From: Peptococcaceae bacterium BRH_c23
GTDB taxonomy: Bacteria > Bacillota_B > Desulfitobacteriia > Desulfitobacteriales > Desulfitobacteriaceae
Length of the DNA: 23,930 nt
Assembly: GCA_000961805.1 (NCBI GenBank)
Contig: LADV01000284.1
Coordinates: 1 to 23,930, forward strand
Reading direction: 5' to 3'
Of the stretch, positions 14,726 to 22,580 are shown in pieces. The stretch's first letter is position 1, and the number at the start of each line of letters is the position of its first letter. Position numbers and translations under genes: made by a program. A model generated the notes under the pieces. That model did not search any database and had not been told where the DNA came from. It saw only the letters and a list, made by a program, of their open reading frames with translations.

Positions 14726-15406
14726 ATGGATGAACAGTTGGTGCCTATTTACGTTATGGGAAAACACTATCAAGTTCCTGAAGGACTTACCATTATGACG
14801 GCTATGGAATGGGTTGGTTATAAATATGTCCGGGGGTGTGGTTGCCGGGGTGGATTTTGCGGGGCCTGTTCCACGGTCTATCGTTTACCCGGTCAACATA
14901 AATTAATGGTCGGTTTGGCCTGTCAAACAACGATTACTCCTACTATGCATCTCATGCAAATTCCGTTCTTTCCAAATCCCAAAAAGATTTATGACCTGGA
15001 AAAAGTGGAAAATCCTGTTCAAGCTCTGTTGGACATTTTTCCGGAAATTACAAAATGTGTAGGATGCGGTGCTTGCGCCAAAGCCTGTCCTAACAATCTT
15101 CGCCCGATTGATTATGTGGCTGCGGCCCTTAGAGGGGATTGGGAAAAGGCCGCTGAATTGTCTTTTGATTGCATCATGTGTGGGTTATGTGCCTCAAGAT
15201 GTACAGGAGAGTTAGTCCCCCACAACATCGCGCTTTTTGTGCGCAGGTATTATTCGAAGGTCGTTCGCCCAAAACCCCAACAATTACTAAACCGCAACCA
15301 AGAAATCAGGGAAGGAAAATTTGATACCTCATTGAGTGATTTTGCGAAATTAGATGAGGCAAAGTTACGAAAAATGTACGATGAACGAGACTTTGAAAAA
15401 ATCTAG
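14726..15406 (+). CDS. fumarate reductase/succinate dehydrogenase-type iron-sulfur subunit
   Basis: The electron-transfer subunit, 226 aa, predicted cytoplasmic face. The N-terminal [2Fe-2S] site has Cys40, Cys45, Cys48 and Cys66 (CGCRGGFCGAC...C). Two CxxCxxCxxxC sites follow: CVGCGACAKACP (Cys111-121) and CIMCGLCASRC (Cys149-159). Classical FrdB/SdhB has one [4Fe-4S] and one [3Fe-4S]. Here both C-terminal sites have four Cys, so two [4Fe-4S] are possible. ATG follows TAGGAGG 25 nt after prpF. The flavoprotein start is 11 nt downstream, so the two are likely a complex, with the 17057 gene product as the membrane partner. It resembles FrdB-like subunits of anaerobic reductases; the exact substrate is set by the flavoprotein. 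Confidence 0.87.
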   Translation: MDEQLVPIYVMGKHYQVPEGLTIMTAMEWVGYKYVRGCGCRGGFCGACSTVYRLPGQHKLMVGLACQTTITPTMHLMQIPFFPNPKKIYDLEKVENPVQALLDIFPEITKCVGCGACAKACPNNLRPIDYVAAALRGDWEKAAELSFDCIMCGLCASRCTGELVPHNIALFVRRYYSKVVRPKPQQLLNRNQEIREGKFDTSLSDFAKLDEAKLRKMYDERDFEKI

Positions 15407-15417
15407 GAGGGGTAATT

Positions 15418-17043
15418 ATGTCAGGCTATCCAGCAAGTATACAAGAATCCATCAAGAAATTAGAACGTACTCGTACGTTGCGTTTAACTCAGGAAATTCC
15501 CCGTCTTAGCTTTGCTGAAAGAGAACAACTGTTGAAGGCCTGCCATCCAGATTATAGGGTAGATAGCATCAAAGAAGTGCGCGTTGGAGCAAATCAAGGG
15601 GAAAAGTTAACCAATAATTTAGTTGACTTATTAGAGGCTAAAAGCCGTATTGATCCAGATCGAGTTGACTTAACTCAAATCGATTTTGATGTTGATGTGC
15701 TCGTGATTGGCGGCGGCGGAGGAGGAATTAGTGCAGCACTTGTAGCCCATGAGAATAATGCCAAAGTACTGCTCGTTACCAAGTTGCGTCTTGGAGATTC
15801 CAATACCATCATGGCTGAAGGTGGGATAGCCGCTGCAACACAGGCCAATGACACACTGGAACGACACTTTATGGATACCATCGGTGGTGGACGTTTCCAA
15901 AACAAACGTGATCTGGTTGAAGTTTTAGTTCATGACGCCCCCTTTACAGTTGAATGGCTGAAAGATTTGGGTTGTATGTTCGATACACATGCCAATGGGG
16001 ACCTCGTCGTATCTTTCGCTGGAGGACATCAGCGTAAACGAGTTCATTCTTGTAAAGATTTAAGTGGTATGGAATTCCTACGTGTTGTGAGAGATGAATT
16101 ATACAACAAAGAAATACCAATACTTGAGTTTAGCCCTGCGGTTGAGATCCTTCTTGATGAAAAAGGGCAGTGTGCCGGGGCAGTGTTGTTTAACTTAGAG
16201 ACAGAGACCTATATCATCGTCCGTGCTAAGGCTGTCATTCTTGCTACAGGAGGGATCGGACGTCTCCACCCCAATGGCTTCCCGACGACTAATCACTATG
16301 GTGCAACCGCCGACGGACTGGTCATGGCTTACCGTGCTGGAGCAAATCTTCTCCACATGGATACCATTCAATTTCACCCGACTGGAGCAATGTGGCCAGA
16401 TCAAATGCTCGGTCAATTAATCACCGAGGCCTGCCGCGGAAACGGAGCACATTTGGTCAATAAAAATGGTGATCGTTTTATCAATGAGTTAGAAACAAGA
16501 GATACTGTCTCTTCTGCCATCTTAAGGGAAGTTCTAGATCGTGGAAATGGCGTAAAGCCCCCTGCTAAAGGAGAAGGAGTATGGCTGGACACTCCTTTGA
16601 TCAATATTCGCGGAGATGTAGGAAAACTCGATCGCATGTTTGCCGGAATCATCCATCGTTTCCATCAATACGGGATCGATGTTCGAAAGGAGCCCATTTT
16701 AGTTTTCCCAACCCAACACTACCAAAACGGTGGCGTCGAAATCGATCCACAAGGCAGAACCAGTGTGCCAGGACTATACGCAGCTGGAGAATGTTCGGGG
16801 GGAGTCCAAGGGCGTAATCGTCTAGGAGGAAATTCCTTATTAGATATTTTTGTCTTTGGCCGCCGAAGTGGCAAGAACGCAGTGGATTATCTCCAAACGG
16901 CCAAAGTCGGGACCTTAACCCTTCAACATGTAAGGGAATACCATCATCAACTCGATTTTGTTGGGATCGCTAATAATATGCAGTCACCTTTACTACTCCC
17001 CGACTACATTCGGGACGAAGTGAAGCAGCGACGTTATAACTAA
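15418..17043 (+). CDS. FrdA/SdhA-type FAD flavoprotein, probable fumarate- or aconitate-type reductase
   Basis: Catalytic flavoprotein, 541 aa. A ~90-residue N-terminal extension precedes the FAD-binding VIGGGGGGISAALVA (96-110). Fumarate-reductase catalytic residues are in place: His320 (FHPTG), Arg361 (ETRD), His434 (QHYQNGG) and Arg468 (RNRLGGNS), corresponding to E. coli FrdA His232, Arg287, His355 and Arg390. The covalent-FAD His of FrdA/SdhA (SHT..AEGG) is Asn129 here (SNTIMAEGG), so FAD should be non-covalent. E. coli variants lacking that His keep fumarate reduction but lose succinate oxidation, favouring a reductase role. Position between aconitate-handling genes suggests a fumarate-like tricarboxylate, such as trans-aconitate/tricarballylate, but plain fumarate is possible. 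L-aspartate oxidase is less likely because FeS and cytochrome partners are encoded alongside. Confidence 0.85.
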   Translation: MSGYPASIQESIKKLERTRTLRLTQEIPRLSFAEREQLLKACHPDYRVDSIKEVRVGANQGEKLTNNLVDLLEAKSRIDPDRVDLTQIDFDVDVLVIGGGGGGISAALVAHENNAKVLLVTKLRLGDSNTIMAEGGIAAATQANDTLERHFMDTIGGGRFQNKRDLVEVLVHDAPFTVEWLKDLGCMFDTHANGDLVVSFAGGHQRKRVHSCKDLSGMEFLRVVRDELYNKEIPILEFSPAVEILLDEKGQCAGAVLFNLETETYIIVRAKAVILATGGIGRLHPNGFPTTNHYGATADGLVMAYRAGANLLHMDTIQFHPTGAMWPDQMLGQLITEACRGNGAHLVNKNGDRFINELETRDTVSSAILREVLDRGNGVKPPAKGEGVWLDTPLINIRGDVGKLDRMFAGIIHRFHQYGIDVRKEPILVFPTQHYQNGGVEIDPQGRTSVPGLYAAGECSGGVQGRNRLGGNSLLDIFVFGRRSGKNAVDYLQTAKVGTLTLQHVREYHHQLDFVGIANNMQSPLLLPDYIRDEVKQRRYN

Positions 17044-17056
17044 GAGGGGTGAAAAC

Positions 17057-18034
17057 ATGCCTAGATTAAATCCTTTACCTCAAAATCGGGAGATGATCAC
17101 CAAAATATTGGATACTCCTTCATCACCTGTAGCGATGTTCCGGCTTCTATCAGGTGGGGTGTCTCCCAATAATTTATTAGAAAACTCAGAACTAATTGTG
17201 GGTCAAAAGGCTTGCTTAGCCTGCGGAAACTGCGTGGATGCCTGCCCCGTTGTACTGAGAGAGGAGGATAAAATCGACTTGCAAGTTCACCGGACATCTC
17301 TTCATCTTGAAATAATAGTAGAAGAAAGTTGTTTAAGATGTTACTCCTGTATCAAAGTTTGCCCGCAAGTAGATCGTCCCTTAAAATTATTGGCTGCGAA
17401 GCATCGAATTACAGAAAAACTCGTTCATGCTTGGATAGCTGTTGTTTATCTTCTCACTGCTGGAACGGGAATCTTTCTTAACCACTTTCGAGGGGATTCA
17501 TCAGACTTCTTAATCAATCTCGATAGTACCGCCCACAAAATTGGGGCAATCATGTGGCTCCTCGCTCCGGTTCTTTTTTATTTCTTTGACAAGTACCACT
17601 TTAAGCGAACTATGAAAGGAATTCTTTCCCTTGGTACGCATGACTTTACTTGGTGGAAAGAGACAATCAAAGCCTTATTTAGTAAAGGAAAACGGCCATT
17701 TCAAGGAGAGTATAACAGCGGGCAAAAAACCTGGTACCTCGTTGTATTAGGCACAATGCTTGTCTTAGGAGTATCAGGAATGGTGCGTTGGATTTGGGCA
17801 GATAGTCTAAGCACAACTACCTTGAATCTGATCATTTGGATTCACGTCTTGGCTGCTTATACGATAGACATTAGCTTCGTGTATCACTTTGGTCGTAAAC
17901 TCTTAACACGTTCTGTCAAGAAATTTAGACAGATCTTTAGAGATTCACTCATTTTAGACGAGCAAACAAGGCAGGATCAACGAGAAGGCACTCCAGCTTC
18001 CTTGCAAAAGACAACCATGGTACTAAAAAGTTAA
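17057..18034 (+). CDS. membrane subunit: 2x[4Fe-4S] ferredoxin domain fused to cytochrome b (TcuB/FdnI-like)
   Basis: A 325-aa fusion that could link a quinone pool to the flavoprotein complex. Residues 50-110 hold two ferredoxin motifs, CLACGNCVDACP (Cys53-63) and CLRCYSCIKVCP (Cys92-102). Four membrane helices follow (about 122-142, 160-178, 224-245 and 255-275), with possible haem ligands His124, His160, His263 and His277. The 'YNSGQKTWY' motif before the third helix is shared with formate-dehydrogenase gamma-type cytochrome b. The order FeS then cytochrome resembles TcuB of tricarballylate utilisation, which pairs with a flavoprotein interconverting tricarballylate and aconitate. That is a family analogy, not proof. 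ATG is 13 nt after the flavoprotein stop, behind AGAGGGG. Confidence 0.83.
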   Translation: MPRLNPLPQNREMITKILDTPSSPVAMFRLLSGGVSPNNLLENSELIVGQKACLACGNCVDACPVVLREEDKIDLQVHRTSLHLEIIVEESCLRCYSCIKVCPQVDRPLKLLAAKHRITEKLVHAWIAVVYLLTAGTGIFLNHFRGDSSDFLINLDSTAHKIGAIMWLLAPVLFYFFDKYHFKRTMKGILSLGTHDFTWWKETIKALFSKGKRPFQGEYNSGQKTWYLVVLGTMLVLGVSGMVRWIWADSLSTTTLNLIIWIHVLAAYTIDISFVYHFGRKLLTRSVKKFRQIFRDSLILDEQTRQDQREGTPASLQKTTMVLKS

Positions 18035-18067
18035 GAACAAAAAACCTAAAATATGGGAGGAAAGCAT

Positions 18068-19996
18068 ATGGGACTGAGTTTAGCTGCGAAAATCATTAAA
18101 GATCACCTAGTGGATGGAGTCATGACAGCCGGAGAAGAAATTGGCTTAAAAATTGATCAGACTCTCGTACAAGATGCAACGGGAACCATGGCTTTTCTAC
18201 AATTCGAGGCCATTGGAATCCCTCGGGTTAAGACTGAGTGCAGTGTCGTGTATGTGGACCACAATACGTTACAAACGGGATTTGAAAGCCCTGATGATCA
18301 CCGATTTTTGCAAGATATGGCCTCAAATATCGGGGTCTATTTCTCAAAACCTGGTAACGGGATCTGTCACCAGTTGCAATTAGAACGTTTTTCAGTCCCT
18401 GGTAAAATACTCTTAGGAGCAGATAGCCATACTCCTACGAGTGGTGGGTTAGGGTCATTGGCGATTGGAGCCGGGGGACTTGATATCGCCGTAGCTATGG
18501 GTGGTGGTCCGTTTAATCTCACAATGCCCCGGATCATTAACGTGCAGTTAATAGGGGCACCTGCTCCTTGGGTCACCGCTAAAGATATCGTCTTAGAAGT
18601 TCTGAAGCGCCTTTCTGTGAAAGGAGGGATAAAGTCTATCCTAGAGTACTCCGGGGAAGGACTACAATATTTGAGCGTCCCGGAAAGAGCAACTATTACC
18701 AACATGGGGGCAGAAACCGGTGCGACATCTTCAATTTTCCCCAGTGATGAAATAACCAAGGCGTTTTTTCAAGCCCAAGCAAGAGCCGAGGTATGGCGTC
18801 CTTTAGCGGCCGACCTTGATGCTGAATATGACGAAGTTATGGAAATAAAACTCAATGAATTGCAACCCATGGTTGCCTGCCCGCACAGTCCGGATAATAT
18901 AATGCCTGTCGAGGAAATAGCGGGGATGAAAGTTGATCAAGTAATGATTGGCAGTTGTACAAATTCATCGTATATAGATCTTACTAAAGTTGCCCAAATA
19001 CTTAAAGGCAAGAAGGTTCATCCAGACGTTAACCTTGTCCTCGCCTGTGGATCGAGACAAGTGTTTAAAATGCTAGCCCAGGAAGGGAGCCTTACCGACA
19101 TAATCGAAGCAGGTGCCCGTGTCTTAGAATGTGCCTGTGGTCCGTGCATTGGAATGGGACAGTCGCCGCAATCTAAAGGTATTTCTTTAAGAACTGTGAA
19201 CCGCAACTTTAAGGGGCGTTCAGGTACAAAAGACGCTGAAGTCTATTTGGTTAGCCCAGAAACTGCAGCAGCAAGCGCCATTGCAGGAAAACTTGTCGAT
19301 CCACGCAGTCTAGGAGAAACTTTTTTCGTCAAACAGCCTAAAGAATTTGCTGTCGATGATAGTATGATCATCGTGCCTAAATCGGAGGATGAGCAAGGCG
19401 AAGTTCGACGCGGACCCAATATCCAAGCCCTTCCAACACAAGCCGAACTACCAAATTCCCTCGAAGGTGAGGTACTGATTAAAGTCGGTGACAATATTAC
19501 GACAGATCATATCATGCCTGCAGGGGCAAAAATACTCCCCTTACGTTCCAATATTCCGGCTATGGCAGAGCATGTTTTTGAACCCATTGACCCAGAATTC
19601 CCCAAGCGTGCCCAAGAGAAAGACGGCGGATTAATCCTCGGTGGGGACAATTATGGACAGGGTTCCAGCCGAGAACACGCCGCCCTAGCCCCTATGTACC
19701 TTAAAGTTAAAGCGGTCTTAGCCAAGTCGATTGCTCGAATTCATCATGATAATCTAGTGAACTTCGGAATTGTCCCTTTTGTCTTTAAAAACCCCCAAGA
19801 TTATGACGAGATTTCCCAAGGAGAACGTCTGAAAATCAATAATCTCAAGCAAGCCGTAGAGAGTGACGCAGAAACCTTAAACGTAGAGAACATGGATAAC
19901 GGTAAGGATTACCCAGTATCTCTTAAGCTGTCAGAACGACAAAGAAGCATTCTTTTAGCGGGTGGAACCTTAAATTGGACGAAACAGCAGAGTTAA
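18068..19996 (+). CDS. acn: aconitate hydratase, monomeric ~640-aa type, copy 2
   Basis: A [4Fe-4S] aconitase, 642 aa. An earlier ATG (18053) overlaps the ribosome site GGGAGG (18055-18060); ATG 18068 is at proper spacing. The cluster ligands Cys297 (GSCTNSS), Cys357 and Cys360 (CGPC) fall at the same residue numbers as in copy 1, and the two proteins align without gaps through the first ~360 residues. SADSHT replaces copy 1's SDSHT context (GADSHTPTSGG), and GDNYGQGSSREHAAL marks the swivel domain. It is followed 62 nt later by isocitrate dehydrogenase, so cis-aconitate to isocitrate is the natural assignment. Codon use is more AT-rich than copy 1 by eye, which argues against a very recent duplication. 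Confidence 0.94.
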   Translation: MGLSLAAKIIKDHLVDGVMTAGEEIGLKIDQTLVQDATGTMAFLQFEAIGIPRVKTECSVVYVDHNTLQTGFESPDDHRFLQDMASNIGVYFSKPGNGICHQLQLERFSVPGKILLGADSHTPTSGGLGSLAIGAGGLDIAVAMGGGPFNLTMPRIINVQLIGAPAPWVTAKDIVLEVLKRLSVKGGIKSILEYSGEGLQYLSVPERATITNMGAETGATSSIFPSDEITKAFFQAQARAEVWRPLAADLDAEYDEVMEIKLNELQPMVACPHSPDNIMPVEEIAGMKVDQVMIGSCTNSSYIDLTKVAQILKGKKVHPDVNLVLACGSRQVFKMLAQEGSLTDIIEAGARVLECACGPCIGMGQSPQSKGISLRTVNRNFKGRSGTKDAEVYLVSPETAAASAIAGKLVDPRSLGETFFVKQPKEFAVDDSMIIVPKSEDEQGEVRRGPNIQALPTQAELPNSLEGEVLIKVGDNITTDHIMPAGAKILPLRSNIPAMAEHVFEPIDPEFPKRAQEKDGGLILGGDNYGQGSSREHAALAPMYLKVKAVLAKSIARIHHDNLVNFGIVPFVFKNPQDYDEISQGERLKINNLKQAVESDAETLNVENMDNGKDYPVSLKLSERQRSILLAGGTLNWTKQQS

Positions 19997-20058
19997 TATA
20001 TTAGTGTACTTACCATTCATAATTAAATCGAAGAAGGTATAATTCCGAGGAGGAACTA

Positions 20059-21270
20059 ATGATGAGAAAAATCCAAATGAACGTTCCATTAGTTGAAATG
20101 GACGGAGACGAAATGACTAGGATCATTTGGCAGTCAATTAAAGATATATTATTGAAACCTTATATTGATTTAAAAACCGAATATTACGATCTGGGATTAG
20201 CAAAAAGGGATGAGACGGAAGACAAAATTACAATGGAAGCTGCCATGGCCACGAAAAAATATGGTGTCGCTGTAAAATGCGCTACGATTACTCCAAATGC
20301 CCAGAGGGTTAAAGAATATAACTTAAAGCAAATGTGGAAAAGTCCGAATGGAACCATCCGCGCCCTTCTCGATGGGACAGTATTTCGCACTCCTATTATA
20401 GTTAAAGGTATAAAACCTTTAGTAATCCCATGGCAAAAGCCGATTACCATTGCCCGTCATGCGTACGGAGATATTTATAAGAATGTTGAGTATCAAGTTA
20501 AAGGTCCTGGAACTGCTGAACTTGTTTTCACCAGCAAAAACGGGTCCCAATCACACCAAACCATCCACGATTTTCAAGATAAGGGCGTTATCATGGGGAT
20601 GCATAATCTCGATGGATCGATTCAAAGCTTCGCCAGCTCTTGCTTCAACTACGCACTAGATCTGAAACAAGATTTATGGTTTTCCACCAAGGATACAATC
20701 TCAAAAATATATGACCATACTTTCAAGGATATTTTCCAAGACATTTATGAAAAAGAGTACAGAGGAAAATTTGAAGCGGCTCAGATTGAGTACTTTTACA
20801 CATTAATTGATGACGCAGTGGCTCGCGTTATGCGCTCCGAAGGTGGAATGATCTGGGCTTGTAAAAACTATGACGGTGATGTGATGTCTGACATGGTGGC
20901 AACTGCCTTTGGTAGCCTAGCTATGATGACCTCCGTGTTGGTTTCTCCCAATGGTTGCTACGAATTTGAGGCTGCACACGGCACCGTCACACGGCATTAT
21001 TATAAACATCTTCAAGGGGAAGAAACCTCGACAAATTCTATGGCAACCCTCTTTGCTTGGACCGGAGCCTTAAGAAAACGTGGAGAAATGGATGGAATCC
21101 AAGAGCTCGTGGCTTTTGCTAATAAATTAGAAAAAGCCTCTCTTAAAACTATTGAAAACGGAGTCATGCCGAAGGATTTAGCACATATATCCGAACTCGC
21201 CGATAAGAAAGAGGTTAACACCGAAGGCTTTCTTTTGGAAATTAAGAAAACTTTGGACGAGATTGTCTAA
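20059..21270 (+). CDS. icd: NADP-dependent isocitrate dehydrogenase, eukaryotic-type (IDH1-like)
   Basis: Oxidises isocitrate to 2-oxoglutarate and CO2 with NADPH formation. At 403 aa with '[16 protein letters not shown]', 'IARHAYGD', '[21 protein letters not shown]' and '[10 protein letters not shown]', it belongs to the homodimeric type II subfamily that includes human IDH1/IDH2, not the E. coli Icd type. The Arg-His after GTVT is the usual NADP-binding signature of this group, and RHAYGD includes the Arg corresponding to IDH1 Arg132. The start is ATG 20059 or 20062 behind GAGGAGG (20047-20053). It is the last gene of the operon and supplies the oxidative branch for imported tricarboxylate. 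It could also be the cell's general isocitrate dehydrogenase, feeding glutamate synthesis. Confidence 0.94.
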   Translation: MMRKIQMNVPLVEMDGDEMTRIIWQSIKDILLKPYIDLKTEYYDLGLAKRDETEDKITMEAAMATKKYGVAVKCATITPNAQRVKEYNLKQMWKSPNGTIRALLDGTVFRTPIIVKGIKPLVIPWQKPITIARHAYGDIYKNVEYQVKGPGTAELVFTSKNGSQSHQTIHDFQDKGVIMGMHNLDGSIQSFASSCFNYALDLKQDLWFSTKDTISKIYDHTFKDIFQDIYEKEYRGKFEAAQIEYFYTLIDDAVARVMRSEGGMIWACKNYDGDVMSDMVATAFGSLAMMTSVLVSPNGCYEFEAAHGTVTRHYYKHLQGEETSTNSMATLFAWTGALRKRGEMDGIQELVAFANKLEKASLKTIENGVMPKDLAHISELADKKEVNTEGFLLEIKKTLDEIV

Positions 21271-21407
21271 GGACTTTAATCTCATATTAAGGAGATAGAG
21301 ATTTAAGAGCTGAGCCATGTTTTTACCAAGTGTTTGGAAGGTCTGCCTGCCTTCAGCATCATTTTGGACATCGGTGTAAAAAAGTATAGCTTAAAGATTA
21401 ATAAATG
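21271..21407 (+). other. icd to ribB intergenic region, first part
   Basis: No gene is seen. Possible hairpins are AATCTC...GAGATT (about 21279-21304) and GGAAGG...CCTTC (about 21336-21354), the latter followed by a mildly T-rich stretch. Either could end the icd operon, but neither is a textbook terminator. Confidence 0.3.
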
Positions 21408-21435
21408 TAGACAAACGTTAGCTCAAGAGTATACT
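21408..21435 (+). promoter_or_regulatory. promoter of the ribB transcript
   Basis: TAGACA (21408-21413), a 16-bp spacer and TATACT (21430-21435) place the transcript start near 21442, immediately ahead of the FMN riboswitch. Confidence 0.65.
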
Positions 21436-21449
21436 AATAGGTAAGTGAC

Positions 21450-21592
21450 TTATTCTCAGGGCGGGGTTAGAGTCCCCACCGGCGGTATCCTAGTTATTCT
21501 AGGGAGCCCGCGAGCGCTCTTCTTTTTTGAAGAGGTCAGCAGAACTGGTGCAAGGCCAGTGCCGACGGTATAGTCCGGATGAAAGAGGATAA
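21450..21592 (+). promoter_or_regulatory. FMN riboswitch (RFN element)
   Basis: The conserved RFN blocks occur in order: TTCTCAGGGCGGGG (21453-21466), CCCCACCGGCGGT (21474-21486), AGCCCGCGAGCG (21505-21516), a variable hairpin (CTCTTC...GAAGAG), GGTCAGCAGAACTGGTG, GCCAGTGCCGACGGT (21555-21569) and AGTCCGGATGAAAGAGGAT (21572-21590). Known role: it binds FMN and lowers expression of riboflavin synthesis or transport genes, here ribB. Confidence 0.97.
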
Positions 21593-21611
21593 GGTAGTCT
21601 GCATAATCTAA

Positions 21612-21652
21612 TTCACTTCAGTAAATTTGAGGTGAAGTTTATTTGGTTTTTG
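21612..21652 (+). terminator. expression-platform terminator of the FMN riboswitch
   Basis: TTCACTTC (21612-21619) pairs with GAGGTGAA (21629-21636) with one G-U, followed by GTTTATTTGGTTTTTG. It lies 20 nt after the aptamer, so FMN binding would promote termination before ribB. Confidence 0.6.
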
Positions 21653-21715
21653 CTTGCTGTCTGTCTTAATGCCCTGATTCGAGTAAGTCGACTATAATGT
21701 AGGAGGCGTATTACT

Positions 21716-22369
21716 TTGAGTCAGACTTTATTAACCTGTTTCGGAAACTCAGTTGAGAGAGTGGAAAGGGCCCTTGACGCGTTGCGTCGCGGTCAAGGAG
21801 TCTTGGTTATGGATGATGAACAAAGGGAAAACGAAGGAGATATTTTCTTTGCTGCTGAGTCCTTGACGAATGATCAAATGGCCATGCTAATTCGAGAAGG
21901 TAGTGGCATTGTCTGCTTGTGCCTTCCAGAGGAAAAGGTGCAAGCTTTAGGGTTACCTATGATGGTGGAAAACAACACGAGTAGTTTTCAAACTCCTTTT
22001 ACGGTATCGATCGAAGCTGCAAGCGGTGTTACTACAGGCGTTTCAGCTGCCGACCGCGTCACAACCGTGAAAGCCGCGATTGCTGATCATGCACGTCCAG
22101 ATAATCTCCGCCGCCCAGGACATGTTTTCCCGTTAAGGGCCAAGCCTTTGGGTGTGCTGGAGCGTCCCGGGCATACAGAAGCGAATGTCGACTTAATGCG
22201 ACTTGCTGGACTACAACCTTATGGCATATTGTGTGAACTTACAAATCCCGATGGTACTATGGCGCGTTTGCCAGAAATTGTAGCCTTTGCCGAAAAAAAC
22301 GAGATGCCCGTACTTACAGTTGATGATTTAATTAGCTATCGCAAAGCGAGAGAACCGAGGGTAAGTTAG
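21716..22369 (+). CDS. ribB: 3,4-dihydroxy-2-butanone 4-phosphate synthase
   Basis: Converts ribulose 5-phosphate to 3,4-dihydroxy-2-butanone 4-phosphate and formate, the four-carbon branch of riboflavin synthesis. TTG start, with AGGAGG 10 nt upstream (21701-21706). The 217-aa length matches the stand-alone RibB enzyme, not the RibBA fusion with GTP cyclohydrolase II usual in Firmicutes. Active-site motifs include [10 protein letters not shown] (33-42, Mg-binding Glu/Asp), 'GVSAADR', '[11 protein letters not shown]' and '[15 protein letters not shown]'. Expression is controlled by the FMN riboswitch just upstream, and a strong terminator ends the unit. A single-gene riboflavin unit hints that the main rib operon is elsewhere. 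The FAD-dependent reductase nearby is not necessarily linked. Confidence 0.96.
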   Translation: MSQTLLTCFGNSVERVERALDALRRGQGVLVMDDEQRENEGDIFFAAESLTNDQMAMLIREGSGIVCLCLPEEKVQALGLPMMVENNTSSFQTPFTVSIEAASGVTTGVSAADRVTTVKAAIADHARPDNLRRPGHVFPLRAKPLGVLERPGHTEANVDLMRLAGLQPYGILCELTNPDGTMARLPEIVAFAEKNEMPVLTVDDLISYRKAREPRVS

Positions 22370-22412
22370 ATTAAGGGCGCGGATAAAGGCATGACAAGAT
22401 ACATCATAGAGC

Positions 22413-22453
22413 TAAGATTACTCAGCTTATTTTTAAGCTGAGTAATCTTTTTG
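22413..22453 (+). terminator. intrinsic terminator of ribB
   Basis: AAGATTACTCAGCTT (22414-22428) pairs perfectly with AAGCTGAGTAATCTT (22435-22449) around a short T-rich loop, followed by TTTG. It also separates ribB from the convergent ABC transporter gene; on the minus strand no T-run follows the stem. Confidence 0.92.
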
Positions 22454-22580
22454 TAACTCTTTCCTGAATTCTCACGGGTTTCGCGACTTTCAAGCAAAAA
22501 AAGAGTGTTTTCTAAGGGTATGATGAATGATTACCCAGAACATTGTTTATCAACGTCATGGAGAATCGTAGATAATCAAT

